Shown here piece after piece: positions 52,335-60,675 of a DNA stretch of 64,000 nucleotides (its first letter is position 1; each line of letters starts with the position of its first letter). The stretch is from contig CAZLZN010000004.1 in assembly GCA_964564035.1 (NCBI GenBank), forward strand, positions 12,860 to 76,859. Reading direction: 5' to 3'. This DNA comes from JAHIGH01 sp964564035. Its GTDB lineage: Bacteria; Patescibacteriota; Microgenomatia; Levybacterales; UBA12049. Made by a program: the position numbers and the translations under genes. The notes below the pieces were generated by a model. It saw only the letters and a program-made list of their open reading frames with translations. It searched no databases and was not told the DNA's origin.

Positions 52335-52340
52335 AGTGAC

Positions 52341-52640
52341 ATGAAAACAGCAATACACCCTCAATTTTATGACGAAGCGCAGGTAATATGCGTTTGCGGC
52401 AATAAGTTTACGACCGGATCGACGCAGGAAAAGATCCATGTCGAGTTGTGTCATAAATGCCACCCATTCTATACAGGAAACCAAAAATTTGTCGACACAG
52501 GATCCCTGATCAAAAAATTCCAGACAAAACAGGAAAACGCTCAAAAATATCAGACCACCAAGAAAAAGAAGATCGAAGAGAAGAAGAAATCACAAGAAGG
52601 CCCCAAAACACTCCGCGAAATGCTCATGGGACTGAAGTAG
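52341..52640 (+). CDS. rpmE: Ribosomal protein L31
   Basis: 99 residues from MKTAIHPQFYDEAQVICVCG. The zinc-ribbon cysteines (C-x-C and CHKC) and KFTTGSTQEKIHVELCHKCH, then PFYTGNQKFVDTG, define the zinc-bearing L31. The C-terminal lysine-rich extension (KKKIEEKKKSQEGPKT) makes it longer than the common 66-75 residues. Component of the large subunit at the central protuberance. Upstream of prfA, as in many bacteria. Earlier in-frame ATG at 52299 lies before the promoter and is rejected. Confidence 0.96.
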   Translation: MKTAIHPQFYDEAQVICVCGNKFTTGSTQEKIHVELCHKCHPFYTGNQKFVDTGSLIKKFQTKQENAQKYQTTKKKKIEEKKKSQEGPKTLREMLMGLK

Positions 52641-52705
52641 CATACCTCTAATCTATTCTAGAACTTTATAGATCTGCTATGAAAAATAACCTTTCTCTTA
52701 TAATA

Positions 52706-52828
52706 AAAAATCAAAATGCAAAATTAAAAACGCAAAATGCTAAATAACAACGTAATAGATAAAATAATTTTATTTTTTTATATATAAACTGTTATTTTGC
52801 ATTTTGCGCTTTACGCTTTTAAATTTTT
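52706..52828. repeat. Inverted 7-nt-period repeat before prfA
   Basis: Left arm 52706-52748 (AAAAATCAAAATGCAAAA...GCTAAATAAC type) and right arm 52790-52828 (GTTATTTTGCATTTTGCGC...) are imperfect reverse complements, each with 7-nt period. The right arm touches the prfA ATG, so an mRNA through it would fold a long AT-rich hairpin over the start. Confidence 0.7.
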
Positions 52829-53716
52829 ATGGCCGATTATAGATTAGTACAATTACAGGAGCTTGAACAGAAGATCGAAGAGACGAAAGTACTTCTCTCC
52901 GATCCAACCCTCGCGGAGCTAACACAGCAAGAGCTTGCTGAATTGGAGGCCCAAAAGAAAACGATCGAAGAGAGTCTGCAGGCATCCAAGGAGAAAAACG
53001 AAGATAATTTTGATGAGCGCAATATAATACTTGAAGTCAAGGGAGCGGCCGGAGGAGATGAGGCCAAGCTTTGGGCTGAAGAGCTTGTAAGAATGTATTC
53101 CAGATTTTCACAAAGAAGAGGCTTTGTGGTTGAGCGGCTCGACGAATATGTCATCAAACTTAGCGGCAGAAACGCGTTCGGCGAGCTAAAATACGAGGCG
53201 GGAGTTCATAGAGTCCAGAGAATTCCTGCGACTGAAAAACGAGGAAGAGTACATACGTCGACGGCGACTGTTTCGATACTACCCGAACTTGAAGATATCG
53301 ATCTGCATATTGCTCCGGAGGATATTGATTTTGAGGCATTCAGAAGCGGCGGACACGGCGGCCAGAATGTTAATAAGGTTTCGACGGCTGTGAGGATCGT
53401 ACATAAGCCGAGCGGGATTGTCGTTACAGCATCGGCTGAGCGGTCTCAGGGACAAAACCGGGAAAATGCAATGAAATTGCTTCGCGCAAAACTTTGGGAG
53501 ATAGAAGTCGAAAAACAGCAGACACAACTCGCCTCGCTAAGATCAACACAGGTCGGACGCGGAATGAGAGCCGAGAAGATAAAAACTTACAATTTCCCTC
53601 AAGATAGATTGACCGATCACAGAATTAACAGATCATGGAAAAATCTGCCGGAAATACTGGATGGAGATATACCGAACGAGCATCCTCAGGACGAAGCGAT
53701 AATAAAGACAGATTAA
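52829..53716 (+). CDS. prfA: Peptide chain release factor 1, short N-terminus
   Basis: 295 residues versus the usual 355-360. The decoding motif is P133-A134-T135 (RIPATEKRGR), specifying RF1 (UAA/UAG), and the catalytic GGQ is 177-179 (GGHGGQNVNK). The missing part is the N-terminal domain: helices 1-2 are much reduced (LQELEQKIEETKVLLSDPTL), while the core from ILEVKGAAGGDEAKLWAEEL is normal. Such short RF1s occur in CPR lineages. UGA codons would need RF2 elsewhere. An AT-rich hairpin repeat sits directly upstream, and rpmE is the preceding gene. Confidence 0.93.
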   Translation: MADYRLVQLQELEQKIEETKVLLSDPTLAELTQQELAELEAQKKTIEESLQASKEKNEDNFDERNIILEVKGAAGGDEAKLWAEELVRMYSRFSQRRGFVVERLDEYVIKLSGRNAFGELKYEAGVHRVQRIPATEKRGRVHTSTATVSILPELEDIDLHIAPEDIDFEAFRSGGHGGQNVNKVSTAVRIVHKPSGIVVTASAERSQGQNRENAMKLLRAKLWEIEVEKQQTQLASLRSTQVGRGMRAEKIKTYNFPQDRLTDHRINRSWKNLPEILDGDIPNEHPQDEAIIKTD

Positions 53717-55382
53717 AATGCCTTGAGGTCGCGGGCTTTGTAATTTTCGATAAGCTCCAGATGATTCTTGTCTACAATTATTTTGGCGACGTGCCTGCCG
53801 CCTGCCAAATGAGGCATGACCACATAATCGGCACCTGCCTTGTACAAATCCATTGCATCAATTTTTTCCAATGCGCTTACAACGACAATTGCCTTTTTGT
53901 TTCTGCGTTTCAAACTTTCGAGTATCAGTAAGTTATCTTCAACGTCCGGAACAGTCGAAACAATAATATGAGCGTGTTCAAGGCCGGCTATATCTTGAAT
54001 ATCCGTATCCGAGATGTCGCCGTAAACACAATCCACTTTGCCTGTTAATCTCTTGATAACTTCGGGATCAAAATCTACCACCACGAGCTTGTGGTGATTG
54101 GTCTGAAGTGCTTCCATTATATGCTCCCCCATTCTGTTTGCACCTACTAAAATAATGTGATTTTTTAATTGATCTTTATTTAATTCGATCTCGTGTATGT
54201 TTTTCCTTTCAAAAACATTAAGAGCAGGCTCTAAAAATTTATATAAACGCTTGCCGTTCATGATCATATAAGTAGACAAAACAAAAGTAATTGCTCCCGC
54301 TAAAGTAATAATAGATACCACCTCATCGGGAACATGGTTTATTTTGTTACCCATAAATACAACGATTATGCTGAACTCGGAAATTTGAGCAACTGTCAGA
54401 CCCACGAGAAAAGATGTTTTTTTCTATAACCAAAAAAGCCAAGGATACTTGTTAAAATTATCGGATTTCCAATCAGTACATATGCTGCCAGAATAACAGC
54501 AGGCAGCCATATTGCGCCTATGTTGTTTATAAGCAAACTCATTCCAAGCGTCACGAAGAAAATCGTTATAAAAAAATCTCTGAGCGCTTTGACTTTGGAG
54601 ACAATCTGAAAATTTTCAGCGGAATTGGCGAGCGCGAGTCCAGCCAGAAATCCTCCGATCTCGATCGAGAAACCTACGTACGGAGAGCTAACCAAGGCGG
54701 ACATGCCGAAAGCCCACGCCAAGCTGAAGAGAAAAAGTATTTCGGACGAACGGGCGATTTTCTCGACAAGCTTGGGCAGAAGAGTATTGCTAAAAACTAT
54801 GACCCAGCCGAATAGAACAATTGCCTTGAGAAATAGAAGCACAAAACTAACGACGCTAACCTGCTCTCCGCCATTTTGGAAACCGGACAATATAATAAGC
54901 GCAAAAATCGCGACAAAATCCTGAACCAATAAAATTCCGACTGCAATTTTGCCATATAAACTGTTCAGATCTTTTTTGTCCGACAATAATTTCACAATGA
55001 TAATCGTGCTTGAGAAAGTGAGCGCTATGGCCATATACAGAGACGTGAGTGACGAAAATCCGAGCGAGATACAGATAAGATACCCTACTGCGGTTGTAAA
55101 TAATATTTGTCCTGTGCCCGTTATTACAGCAACACGTCCTACGGAGCGCAATTCTTTTAGACGGAGCTCAAGTCCGAGCATGAAAAGCAGTAAAGTTATG
55201 CCTATTTGCCCTAGCGAACTCATAACTTCGCCGCTATCCAGCCTGATAAAACCTACCGGCCCAACAATAATGCCTGTTATAATATAGGCAAGAATTGCTG
55301 GCTGTTTGAAAAATTTGAATATAATGGATAGTACAGAGGCTATACAAATGATAATTGTAATTTCAAAAAAAACTTTTTCCAT
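53713..55382 (-). CDS. CPA2 (KefB/KefC-like) monovalent cation/proton antiporter, split by a -1 frameshift
   Basis: The first frame (55382-54396) gives a 328-residue membrane domain with about 11 helices (ITGIIVGPVGFIRLDSGEVM, LLLFMLGLELRLKELR, ALTFSSTIIIVKLLSDKKDL, IEIGGFLAGLALANSAENF). It ends in YRKKHLFSWV-stop. A -1 shift at seven As (AGA AAA AAA C, minus strand, 54424-54418) gives GYRKKTSFLVGLTVAQISEF, the continuous family sequence. The second frame (to 53713) has the last helices and a TrkA-N Rossmann domain (HIILVGANRMGEHIMEAL, QDIAGLEHAHIIVSTVPDVE). A classical A-AAA-AAA slippery site, a true mutation and a sequencing error are all possible. The second frame has no good own start. 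Confidence 0.85.
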
Positions 55383-55760
55383 AGGCAGATAATTTTATTG
55401 TAGCACAATTATTGATCAGTAAATATAAAAAAAAGTAATATGATAAGGGTAAACGGTTCTAAAGCCGGCAATAATTTATTCAAATGAAGATTTCAATTAG
55501 ATTAATTTTCTGATTTTTCTTTGATATTTAATGAGCCTAGATGTGTTTGTAAATTCTTTTCTAATCTCAAAAATGTTTTATCAATAATTTTTTCCAATTC
55601 AATTAATATTAGTTTTTTCTCCTTCGCGCTAAAATTAAACATAAAAAAAGTATAACAAGATAATTTTCAGTTACAATATTGCAATTTGTATCATTTTATT
55701 TAATTAGACGACATCTTGCCCAGAATGATACATAATGATATAATTTGTACATATAATAAT
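55383..55760. other. Spacer with one possible microprotein
   Basis: About 380 bp between the antiporter and the plus-strand gene. Apart from the 46-codon frame at 55502-55642, no gene, RNA or repeat is evident. Two TATAAT boxes (55739 and 55752) precede the ATG at 55761. Confidence 0.5.
55502..55642 (-). CDS. Possible 46-residue microprotein
   Basis: Frame MFNFSAKEKKLILIELEKII followed by DKTFLRLEKNLQTHLGSLNI and KEKSEN. It is an amphipathic helix pair with good coding look (heptad-like Leu/Ile), but so short that chance is possible. No clear Shine-Dalgarno site. Confidence 0.3.
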   Translation of the reverse strand: MFNFSAKEKKLILIELEKIIDKTFLRLEKNLQTHLGSLNIKEKSEN

Positions 55761-56771
55761 ATGTCAAAAAGCGAATTAAAGCCTGGCGCCGGAAACCTGG
55801 AAAACACAACTAATCTTAAAGTGTTAGGAGTTAAACAAGTAGAATTTAGACGCGGAATAAAATTTGGCGACATAAAACAAGTCGGGGAAGCCATGAAGAC
55901 GCTGGCTTCCGGCTTACGCACTACTACCCTTAGGAGAGAAAGTAATATTACATTCATTAATGGAATAATAGAGTCCGCAAATAGTGCCATGGACACGCAA
56001 AAGGGTTTTTATAGTAATTTATTTTTAAGCGGGGCTGAAGGGACATCTTTTCAAAATTCGGGATTTGCTGTCCAACGCATTGACGATAGTGAGGGGTTTT
56101 TACTGCAAGTAACTCAGGGAATAAAGCCAAGTAAAAATGGTGATTATGATAGGCGAAGAGAAATTAAGCTCGCAAAGGAATTAACTGTTGAGAGAGCATT
56201 ATTTTCGAGAGACGTTTTGATCACATTGGATCCTGAGGGGCAGAAATTTAACTTAGACATCGCAGAAGTGGCTAAACGATTGAATGAAGGTGGAGTCAGT
56301 AACATGCTTACAACTATTTATGCGGTGGATAATAAAAGTGACGGACAGCATAGAAACAACTTAATTGATGGTCGCAGAATAGTCGACCAGCTTTTTGACC
56401 CTGAAACTATTCATAAACATATTGAGCAAACTTTTAAAGATAAACAGCATTATAGCGCTGATTTGGGCCGCATATCTGATAATTTAGTAGGGCATGTTGG
56501 ATTAATTGGTGGACGAAGATTTAGATGGCATTTTAGAGGCAATACAGGAACAAGAGGAGCGGACCAATGGACACGCGATGACACTGTTATTTCGGGTCCT
56601 TCCGCAAAAGCAAAAGACAAGAGCGGATATAGGGCATATCTGGCAATTGGGTTGCACAGAAGAGCTCTAAACTCACCCGATCATCTGATGCCACTAAATG
56701 ATGAACAGTTAAAAACTACAGATGTATTTGTTGCAAAAACAAACAGTGCATTTCCGGTAACGTGCAGTTAG
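55761..56771 (+). CDS. Hypothetical soluble protein
   Basis: 336 residues from MSKSELKPGAGNLENTTNLK (a start 15 codons earlier at 55716 lies upstream of both -10 boxes). Not recognised. Conserved-looking parts: KVLGVKQVEFRRGIKFGDIK, NITFINGIIESANSAM, ALFSRDVLITLDPEGQKFNL, VGHVGLIGGRRFRWHFRGNT and GYRAYLAIGLHRRALNSPDH. No membrane helix. The Arg/His-rich C-terminal half could bind nucleic acid or phosphate. It precedes an exonuclease/GIY-YIG nuclease gene by 63 bp. Confidence 0.6.
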   Translation: MSKSELKPGAGNLENTTNLKVLGVKQVEFRRGIKFGDIKQVGEAMKTLASGLRTTTLRRESNITFINGIIESANSAMDTQKGFYSNLFLSGAEGTSFQNSGFAVQRIDDSEGFLLQVTQGIKPSKNGDYDRRREIKLAKELTVERALFSRDVLITLDPEGQKFNLDIAEVAKRLNEGGVSNMLTTIYAVDNKSDGQHRNNLIDGRRIVDQLFDPETIHKHIEQTFKDKQHYSADLGRISDNLVGHVGLIGGRRFRWHFRGNTGTRGADQWTRDDTVISGPSAKAKDKSGYRAYLAIGLHRRALNSPDHLMPLNDEQLKTTDVFVAKTNSAFPVTCS

Positions 56772-56834
56772 AGACTCCAAATTTTACAAAATTATAAAAA
56801 TAATCTACAATATCCCCCTGCGGCTAGTAGCGCA

Positions 56835-58313
56835 ATGCAAATAGCCAACAGCCAATATATGCTGCCGGAGAAAATTGCTTTTGTTGATATCGAAACGACG
56901 GGGTTGCGGGCCTTTTATGACCGCATAATTGAAATTGCAATACACCGCGTTGAGAACAATAAGATCTCACGATCGTTCCATACACTTATAAACCCCCAAT
57001 CTCATCTGCCGCCAGAAATCACCATGATAACAGGTATTACAGCCGGAGATCTGGAAAACGCGCCGACTTTCAGGCAAATAAAAGATGATGTCCTCGAAAT
57101 CATGGACGGATGCGTCTTCGCTGCACACAACGTCAGATTTGATTATGGTTTTATCAAAAGCGAATTTCAGAGACTTGAATATACTTTTAAAACCAAGCAC
57201 TTTTGCACCGTACGTCTGTCGAGAGCGCTATATCCTCAATTTAAACATCATAATCTTGACAGTTTGATCGAACGGTTTAAATTTGAGTGCGAAAATCGTC
57301 ACCGAGCTTTTGATGACGCGAGAATTTTGTTTTCTTTTTATGAAAAAATTTTGGGAGAGTTTCCTATTGAAAAAATTGCCAAAGCTATCAATATCGGACT
57401 CAAAAAACCAAATGTTCCAATTAAGCTTAAAACCAATCTCAAAGATATTCCCGAAAAACCCGGAGTGTATATTTTTTATGGTGATAACGGCACGCCATTG
57501 TATGTTGGTAAAAGTATAAATTTGTACGAGCGGGTGATGTCACATTTTTCGGCGGATATCCACTCCCCTGTCGAGATGAAAATTTCGCAACAGATTGAGA
57601 GCCTGGAGACCATTACGACTGCCGGAGAACTGGGGGCACTGCTTCTGGAATCAGAGCTTATAAAAAAGATGCTTCCTTTGTATAATAAAAAATCCAGGAT
57701 AAAACATGAGCTCATTGCGCTGAAGAAGCAAATTAACAAGGAAGGATATGAAACGGCTCAATTAATGCCGATTTCGAATCCCCAATTTGAATACAATACA
57801 GATAAAATGGACGAATTGTCCAGACTGTTTGGTTTTTTTAAATCGCGAAAGCAGGCTAAGAGTTTTCTTGCCGATGCTGCCAAAGAATACGGTTTGTGCG
57901 AGAAGCTGTTGGGACTTGAAAAAACAAACGGCGCCTGTTTTGCATATAGACTCGGCAGATGCCGCGGGGCATGCACAGGACATGAACAAGCCGCTGCTTA
58001 TAATATTCGTTTTCTGAGTGCGTTTGCGGGATTTAATATCAAGCCCTGGCCATTCCCCGGCATGATCGCGATCGAAGAAGCTGATGGAAACGTAAAAGAA
58101 TTGATTCTCGTCGACAAATGGTGTCTGCTGGGCAGGATCAAGCTAGATACGGCCGGCAATAGTAACGCTCAAATATTGCCGAATACATACTTTGACCTCG
58201 ATACATATAAGATCATAAAGCAGTATGTATACCGTGAGCAAAATTTGAATAAGATCAGGCTTTTAAAAGGTGACGAGATTAACGCGCTTACGGGTAATTC
58301 CAGCGTATATTAG
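56835..58313 (+). CDS. DEDDh exonuclease fused to GIY-YIG nuclease (UvrC/Cho-like)
   Basis: 492 residues. Residues about 10-170 are a DnaQ-type DEDDh 3'-5' exonuclease: FVDIETTGLRAFYDRIIEIA (Exo I), CVFAAHNVRFDYGFIKSEFQ (Exo II), and HRAFDDARILF (Exo III). From about 205 a GIY-YIG domain follows (EKPGVYIFYGDNGTPLYVGK, LYERVMSHF). A UvrC-like cysteine segment near 372 (GACFAYRLGRCRGACTGHE) is then followed by a C-terminal domain without the UvrC RNase H fold. Resembles the exonuclease-Cho fusions known in Mycobacterium, so a role in nucleotide-excision or other DNA repair is likely. Confidence 0.88.
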   Translation: MQIANSQYMLPEKIAFVDIETTGLRAFYDRIIEIAIHRVENNKISRSFHTLINPQSHLPPEITMITGITAGDLENAPTFRQIKDDVLEIMDGCVFAAHNVRFDYGFIKSEFQRLEYTFKTKHFCTVRLSRALYPQFKHHNLDSLIERFKFECENRHRAFDDARILFSFYEKILGEFPIEKIAKAINIGLKKPNVPIKLKTNLKDIPEKPGVYIFYGDNGTPLYVGKSINLYERVMSHFSADIHSPVEMKISQQIESLETITTAGELGALLLESELIKKMLPLYNKKSRIKHELIALKKQINKEGYETAQLMPISNPQFEYNTDKMDELSRLFGFFKSRKQAKSFLADAAKEYGLCEKLLGLEKTNGACFAYRLGRCRGACTGHEQAAAYNIRFLSAFAGFNIKPWPFPGMIAIEEADGNVKELILVDKWCLLGRIKLDTAGNSNAQILPNTYFDLDTYKIIKQYVYREQNLNKIRLLKGDEINALTGNSSVY

Positions 58314-58338
58314 AAAATCGAATTATTTGCGGTTCTGA

Positions 58339-58506
58339 TTAATAGAAGAGCATTAGACCGAAAACTATAAGCACAAATGCTCCACCGACGATCAAAATAA
58401 ATTCTTTATCAACGCCCCAGACGTGGTTCTTGCTATTTGTTTTGACAGCTTTTACTGATTTTTTCGCGCTTACGGCCTTTGCTTTTTTGGCAGTTTTTTT
58501 CTTCAC
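58339..58506 (-). CDS. Small tail-anchored membrane protein
   Basis: About 55 residues starting from GTG at 58506, which follows the perfect Shine-Dalgarno site AGGAGGTGATAAC. The first half is very Lys/Ala-rich (KKKTAKKAKAVSAKKSVKAV), the second a single membrane helix (FILIVGGAFVLIVFGLMLFY) at the extreme C-terminus. A longer frame from an ATG at 58539 lies before the ribosome-binding site. The basic domain would sit in the cytoplasm, perhaps on nucleic acid or lipid headgroups. Function unknown. Confidence 0.65.
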   Translation of the reverse strand: MKKKTAKKAKAVSAKKSVKAVKTNSKNHVWGVDKEFILIVGGAFVLIVFGLMLFY

Positions 58507-58611
58507 GTTATCACCTCCTCTCATTATAATAATACTCATAAATGCACGATAATTGTCAAGAGGCTATAAGTTTAGGTATGGTGAATAAGAGTTGCGGCGG
58601 GAATAATATGA

Positions 58612-59385
58612 TTAATAATTAACGAATTTGGTGATGTTGGATTTTTTCTCAAGCTGAGCAAACCAATCCTGGGCTTTTTGAGGGAGCTGAGATTTTTTGA
58701 GTTGTTCACGAGCTTCTTTTCTGAGATCAGCTTCTTTTTTGTCTTTGGGTAAAAATTCTTTATTTTCCTCGATATATTTGTCTACGTCCTGTTCGGAGAC
58801 TTTGATTCCGTCGCCTACCATTTTGGTAACCAATAGATCCAGACGGACAATTCTTTGCAAGTCAGATCGTGTCATACCCTGAAGTTTGAGCATCTGATCA
58901 ATATTTTGACCCTGAGAGGAAAGATTTTTTTCGATATCTTTGATCTGGTCATTTAGTTCTTTATCGCTTATGGTGATGTTTTGTTTACGCGCTTCCTGCT
59001 CAACAAGCACTGTCCTGACAGCAGAGTCCAAGACCTGCTTGCCGCTTGCCTTTTCTGCTTCGCTAACTATTTCGAGCCTGCTGATCGGCTGGCCGTTTAC
59101 AACCGCGGCAACCAATAAGCCCCGGCCAAAATATAACAGTGCTCCGAGTGCGATTATTGCTACGGCAATTATAAGTGTCGTTTTGTGAATTCTAAAAGCT
59201 TTCGGTCCGACTGTTGATTTTTCAGCTTGCGGCGCGCTATTGGCTTCGGCGGTTTCAGGTGTTTTTTTTACCGCAGCAGGTTTTATTGACTTGCTTCCGG
59301 TAGAGGCTTTAGCAGGTCTGGATTTTGCGGTCGAGCTGTTTTTTGCAGATACCGGAGTTTTTTTTGTTTTAGTTTTAGTCGCCAT
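58612..59385 (-). CDS. Membrane-anchored SurA_N-like chaperone
   Basis: 257 residues. A long disordered Lys/Ala/Ser/Pro-rich cytoplasmic tail (about 65 residues), a membrane helix (LIIAVAIIALGALLYFGRGL), then the exported SurA_N-like helical domain: VVNGQPISRLEIVSEAEKAS, VRTVLVEQEARKQNITISDK, LKLQGMTRSDLQRIVRLDLL, and ISEQDVDKYIEENKEF-like end. No parvulin PPIase domain follows. It would chaperone exported proteins. Located next to an HtrA protease and CtpA, so it belongs to an envelope-quality-control run. Confidence 0.8.
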   Translation of the reverse strand: MATKTKTKKTPVSAKNSSTAKSRPAKASTGSKSIKPAAVKKTPETAEANSAPQAEKSTVGPKAFRIHKTTLIIAVAIIALGALLYFGRGLLVAAVVNGQPISRLEIVSEAEKASGKQVLDSAVRTVLVEQEARKQNITISDKELNDQIKDIEKNLSSQGQNIDQMLKLQGMTRSDLQRIVRLDLLVTKMVGDGIKVSEQDVDKYIEENKEFLPKDKKEADLRKEAREQLKKSQLPQKAQDWFAQLEKKSNITKFVNY

Positions 59386-59484
59386 ATTTTGTAATGAATT
59401 GATAATTTGTTATATATTATTATATATTAACGATTAACCGAAATGCAATAGGAATTTCGACAGCATTTTAAGATAAATCGGGAA

Positions 59485-60666
59485 TTACTGCTCTGATGCT
59501 GATTCCAGTGTTGCCGTCAGATCAAGGGTTTCGTCTCCTCTGTAAACAACAATAGCAATTGTATCGCCTACTTTTTTCTTGCTGATTATAGTTGAGAGCT
59601 GATTGTCTTCGGTAATTCTCTGACCGTCGATCCTGGTTATTATATCTCCGCGGCGGAGGCCCGCCTTGGACGCGGCGGAATCTGCAACAACTGTTTGTAT
59701 ATAAGCTCCTTCCGGTATTTCGTTTATGATCGCCAGATCTTTGGAAATCAGCCTGTATGTAATTCCTAAAAAGGGACGGTTGAACTGCCCGGTTTGGTTA
59801 AAATTGTCAAGCGAGTCCTTGATTATATTGATGGGAATGGCAAATCCGATATTTTCTCCACTGCTTGATACCGCGGTATTTACTCCAATTACCTGGCCTT
59901 TGGAATTCAGGAGCGGTCCGCCGCTGTTGCCGGGATTTATTGCGGCGTCTGTTTGTATAACATTGTCCAAACGCTCGACGGAACCTTCGAAAGGACTGCC
60001 CGCCGTGATACCTCTGCCAAGTCCGGAGATAATACCAGTCGTCACTGTATTGCGGAATTCACCAAGAGCTGTTCCTATAGCCGCGACATACTGACCAACC
60101 TGCAATCGCGAGGAATCACCCAAATCTACGGGCTTTAGTTGTGTTCCCTGATTTTCAGAGGGATTAATTTTGAGGAGCGCAACGTCATTTAGGGGATCCC
60201 GGTATATCTGCGAAACGTTATATTTTTTGTCATCGCTTGTAACTACGAGATACTTGCCCTGCGGATCCGAGACCACATGTTTGTTGGTTACAATCAATCC
60301 CTGATCAGTAATTATAAAACCTGTTCCGATATCCTGCGGTTCCTGCGGAGACAGGTCTTCTTCGCCAAATGGCAATCCAAAGAACGGATCAGGTCCGAAT
60401 TCAAAAAACGGACTTCTTGCCTGGGGTCTGCCGGATAGATCTTCCGAGATGGTGACCACAGATGGCCCGACTTTTTTGACTATATCAATAGTTACCGATT
60501 CTTCCGAGAAAACCCTGACTGTTTCACGATCCTCTGTAATTGTTGGAATAAGCGCGCCTGTATTTTCGGAAATGAAGTTGGATAATCCGGGTATATACCT
60601 CTGGCCGGAGCTTAGCAGATATAAAATTGCTATCAAAATAAAAGCTAATAACAAGAGTTTTCTCAT
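59485..60666 (-). CDS. HtrA/DegP-like serine protease with PDZ domain
   Basis: 393 residues. N-terminal signal/anchor helix (LLLLAFILIAILYLLSS), a linker, then the trypsin-like domain with catalytic H130 (VTNKHVV), D161 (NDVALLK) and S248 (NPGNSGGPLL), and one C-terminal PDZ domain (AGLRRGDIITRIDGQRI). The family degrades misfolded exported proteins. It is encoded 9 nt after the CtpA gene. Only one PDZ, as in DegS/DegQ-like single-PDZ forms. All catalytic residues are intact, so it should be active. Confidence 0.95.
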   Translation of the reverse strand: MRKLLLLAFILIAILYLLSSGQRYIPGLSNFISENTGALIPTITEDRETVRVFSEESVTIDIVKKVGPSVVTISEDLSGRPQARSPFFEFGPDPFFGLPFGEEDLSPQEPQDIGTGFIITDQGLIVTNKHVVSDPQGKYLVVTSDDKKYNVSQIYRDPLNDVALLKINPSENQGTQLKPVDLGDSSRLQVGQYVAAIGTALGEFRNTVTTGIISGLGRGITAGSPFEGSVERLDNVIQTDAAINPGNSGGPLLNSKGQVIGVNTAVSSSGENIGFAIPINIIKDSLDNFNQTGQFNRPFLGITYRLISKDLAIINEIPEGAYIQTVVADSAASKAGLRRGDIITRIDGQRITEDNQLSTIISKKKVGDTIAIVVYRGDETLDLTATLESASEQ

Positions 60667-60675
60667 ATTGTAGAA

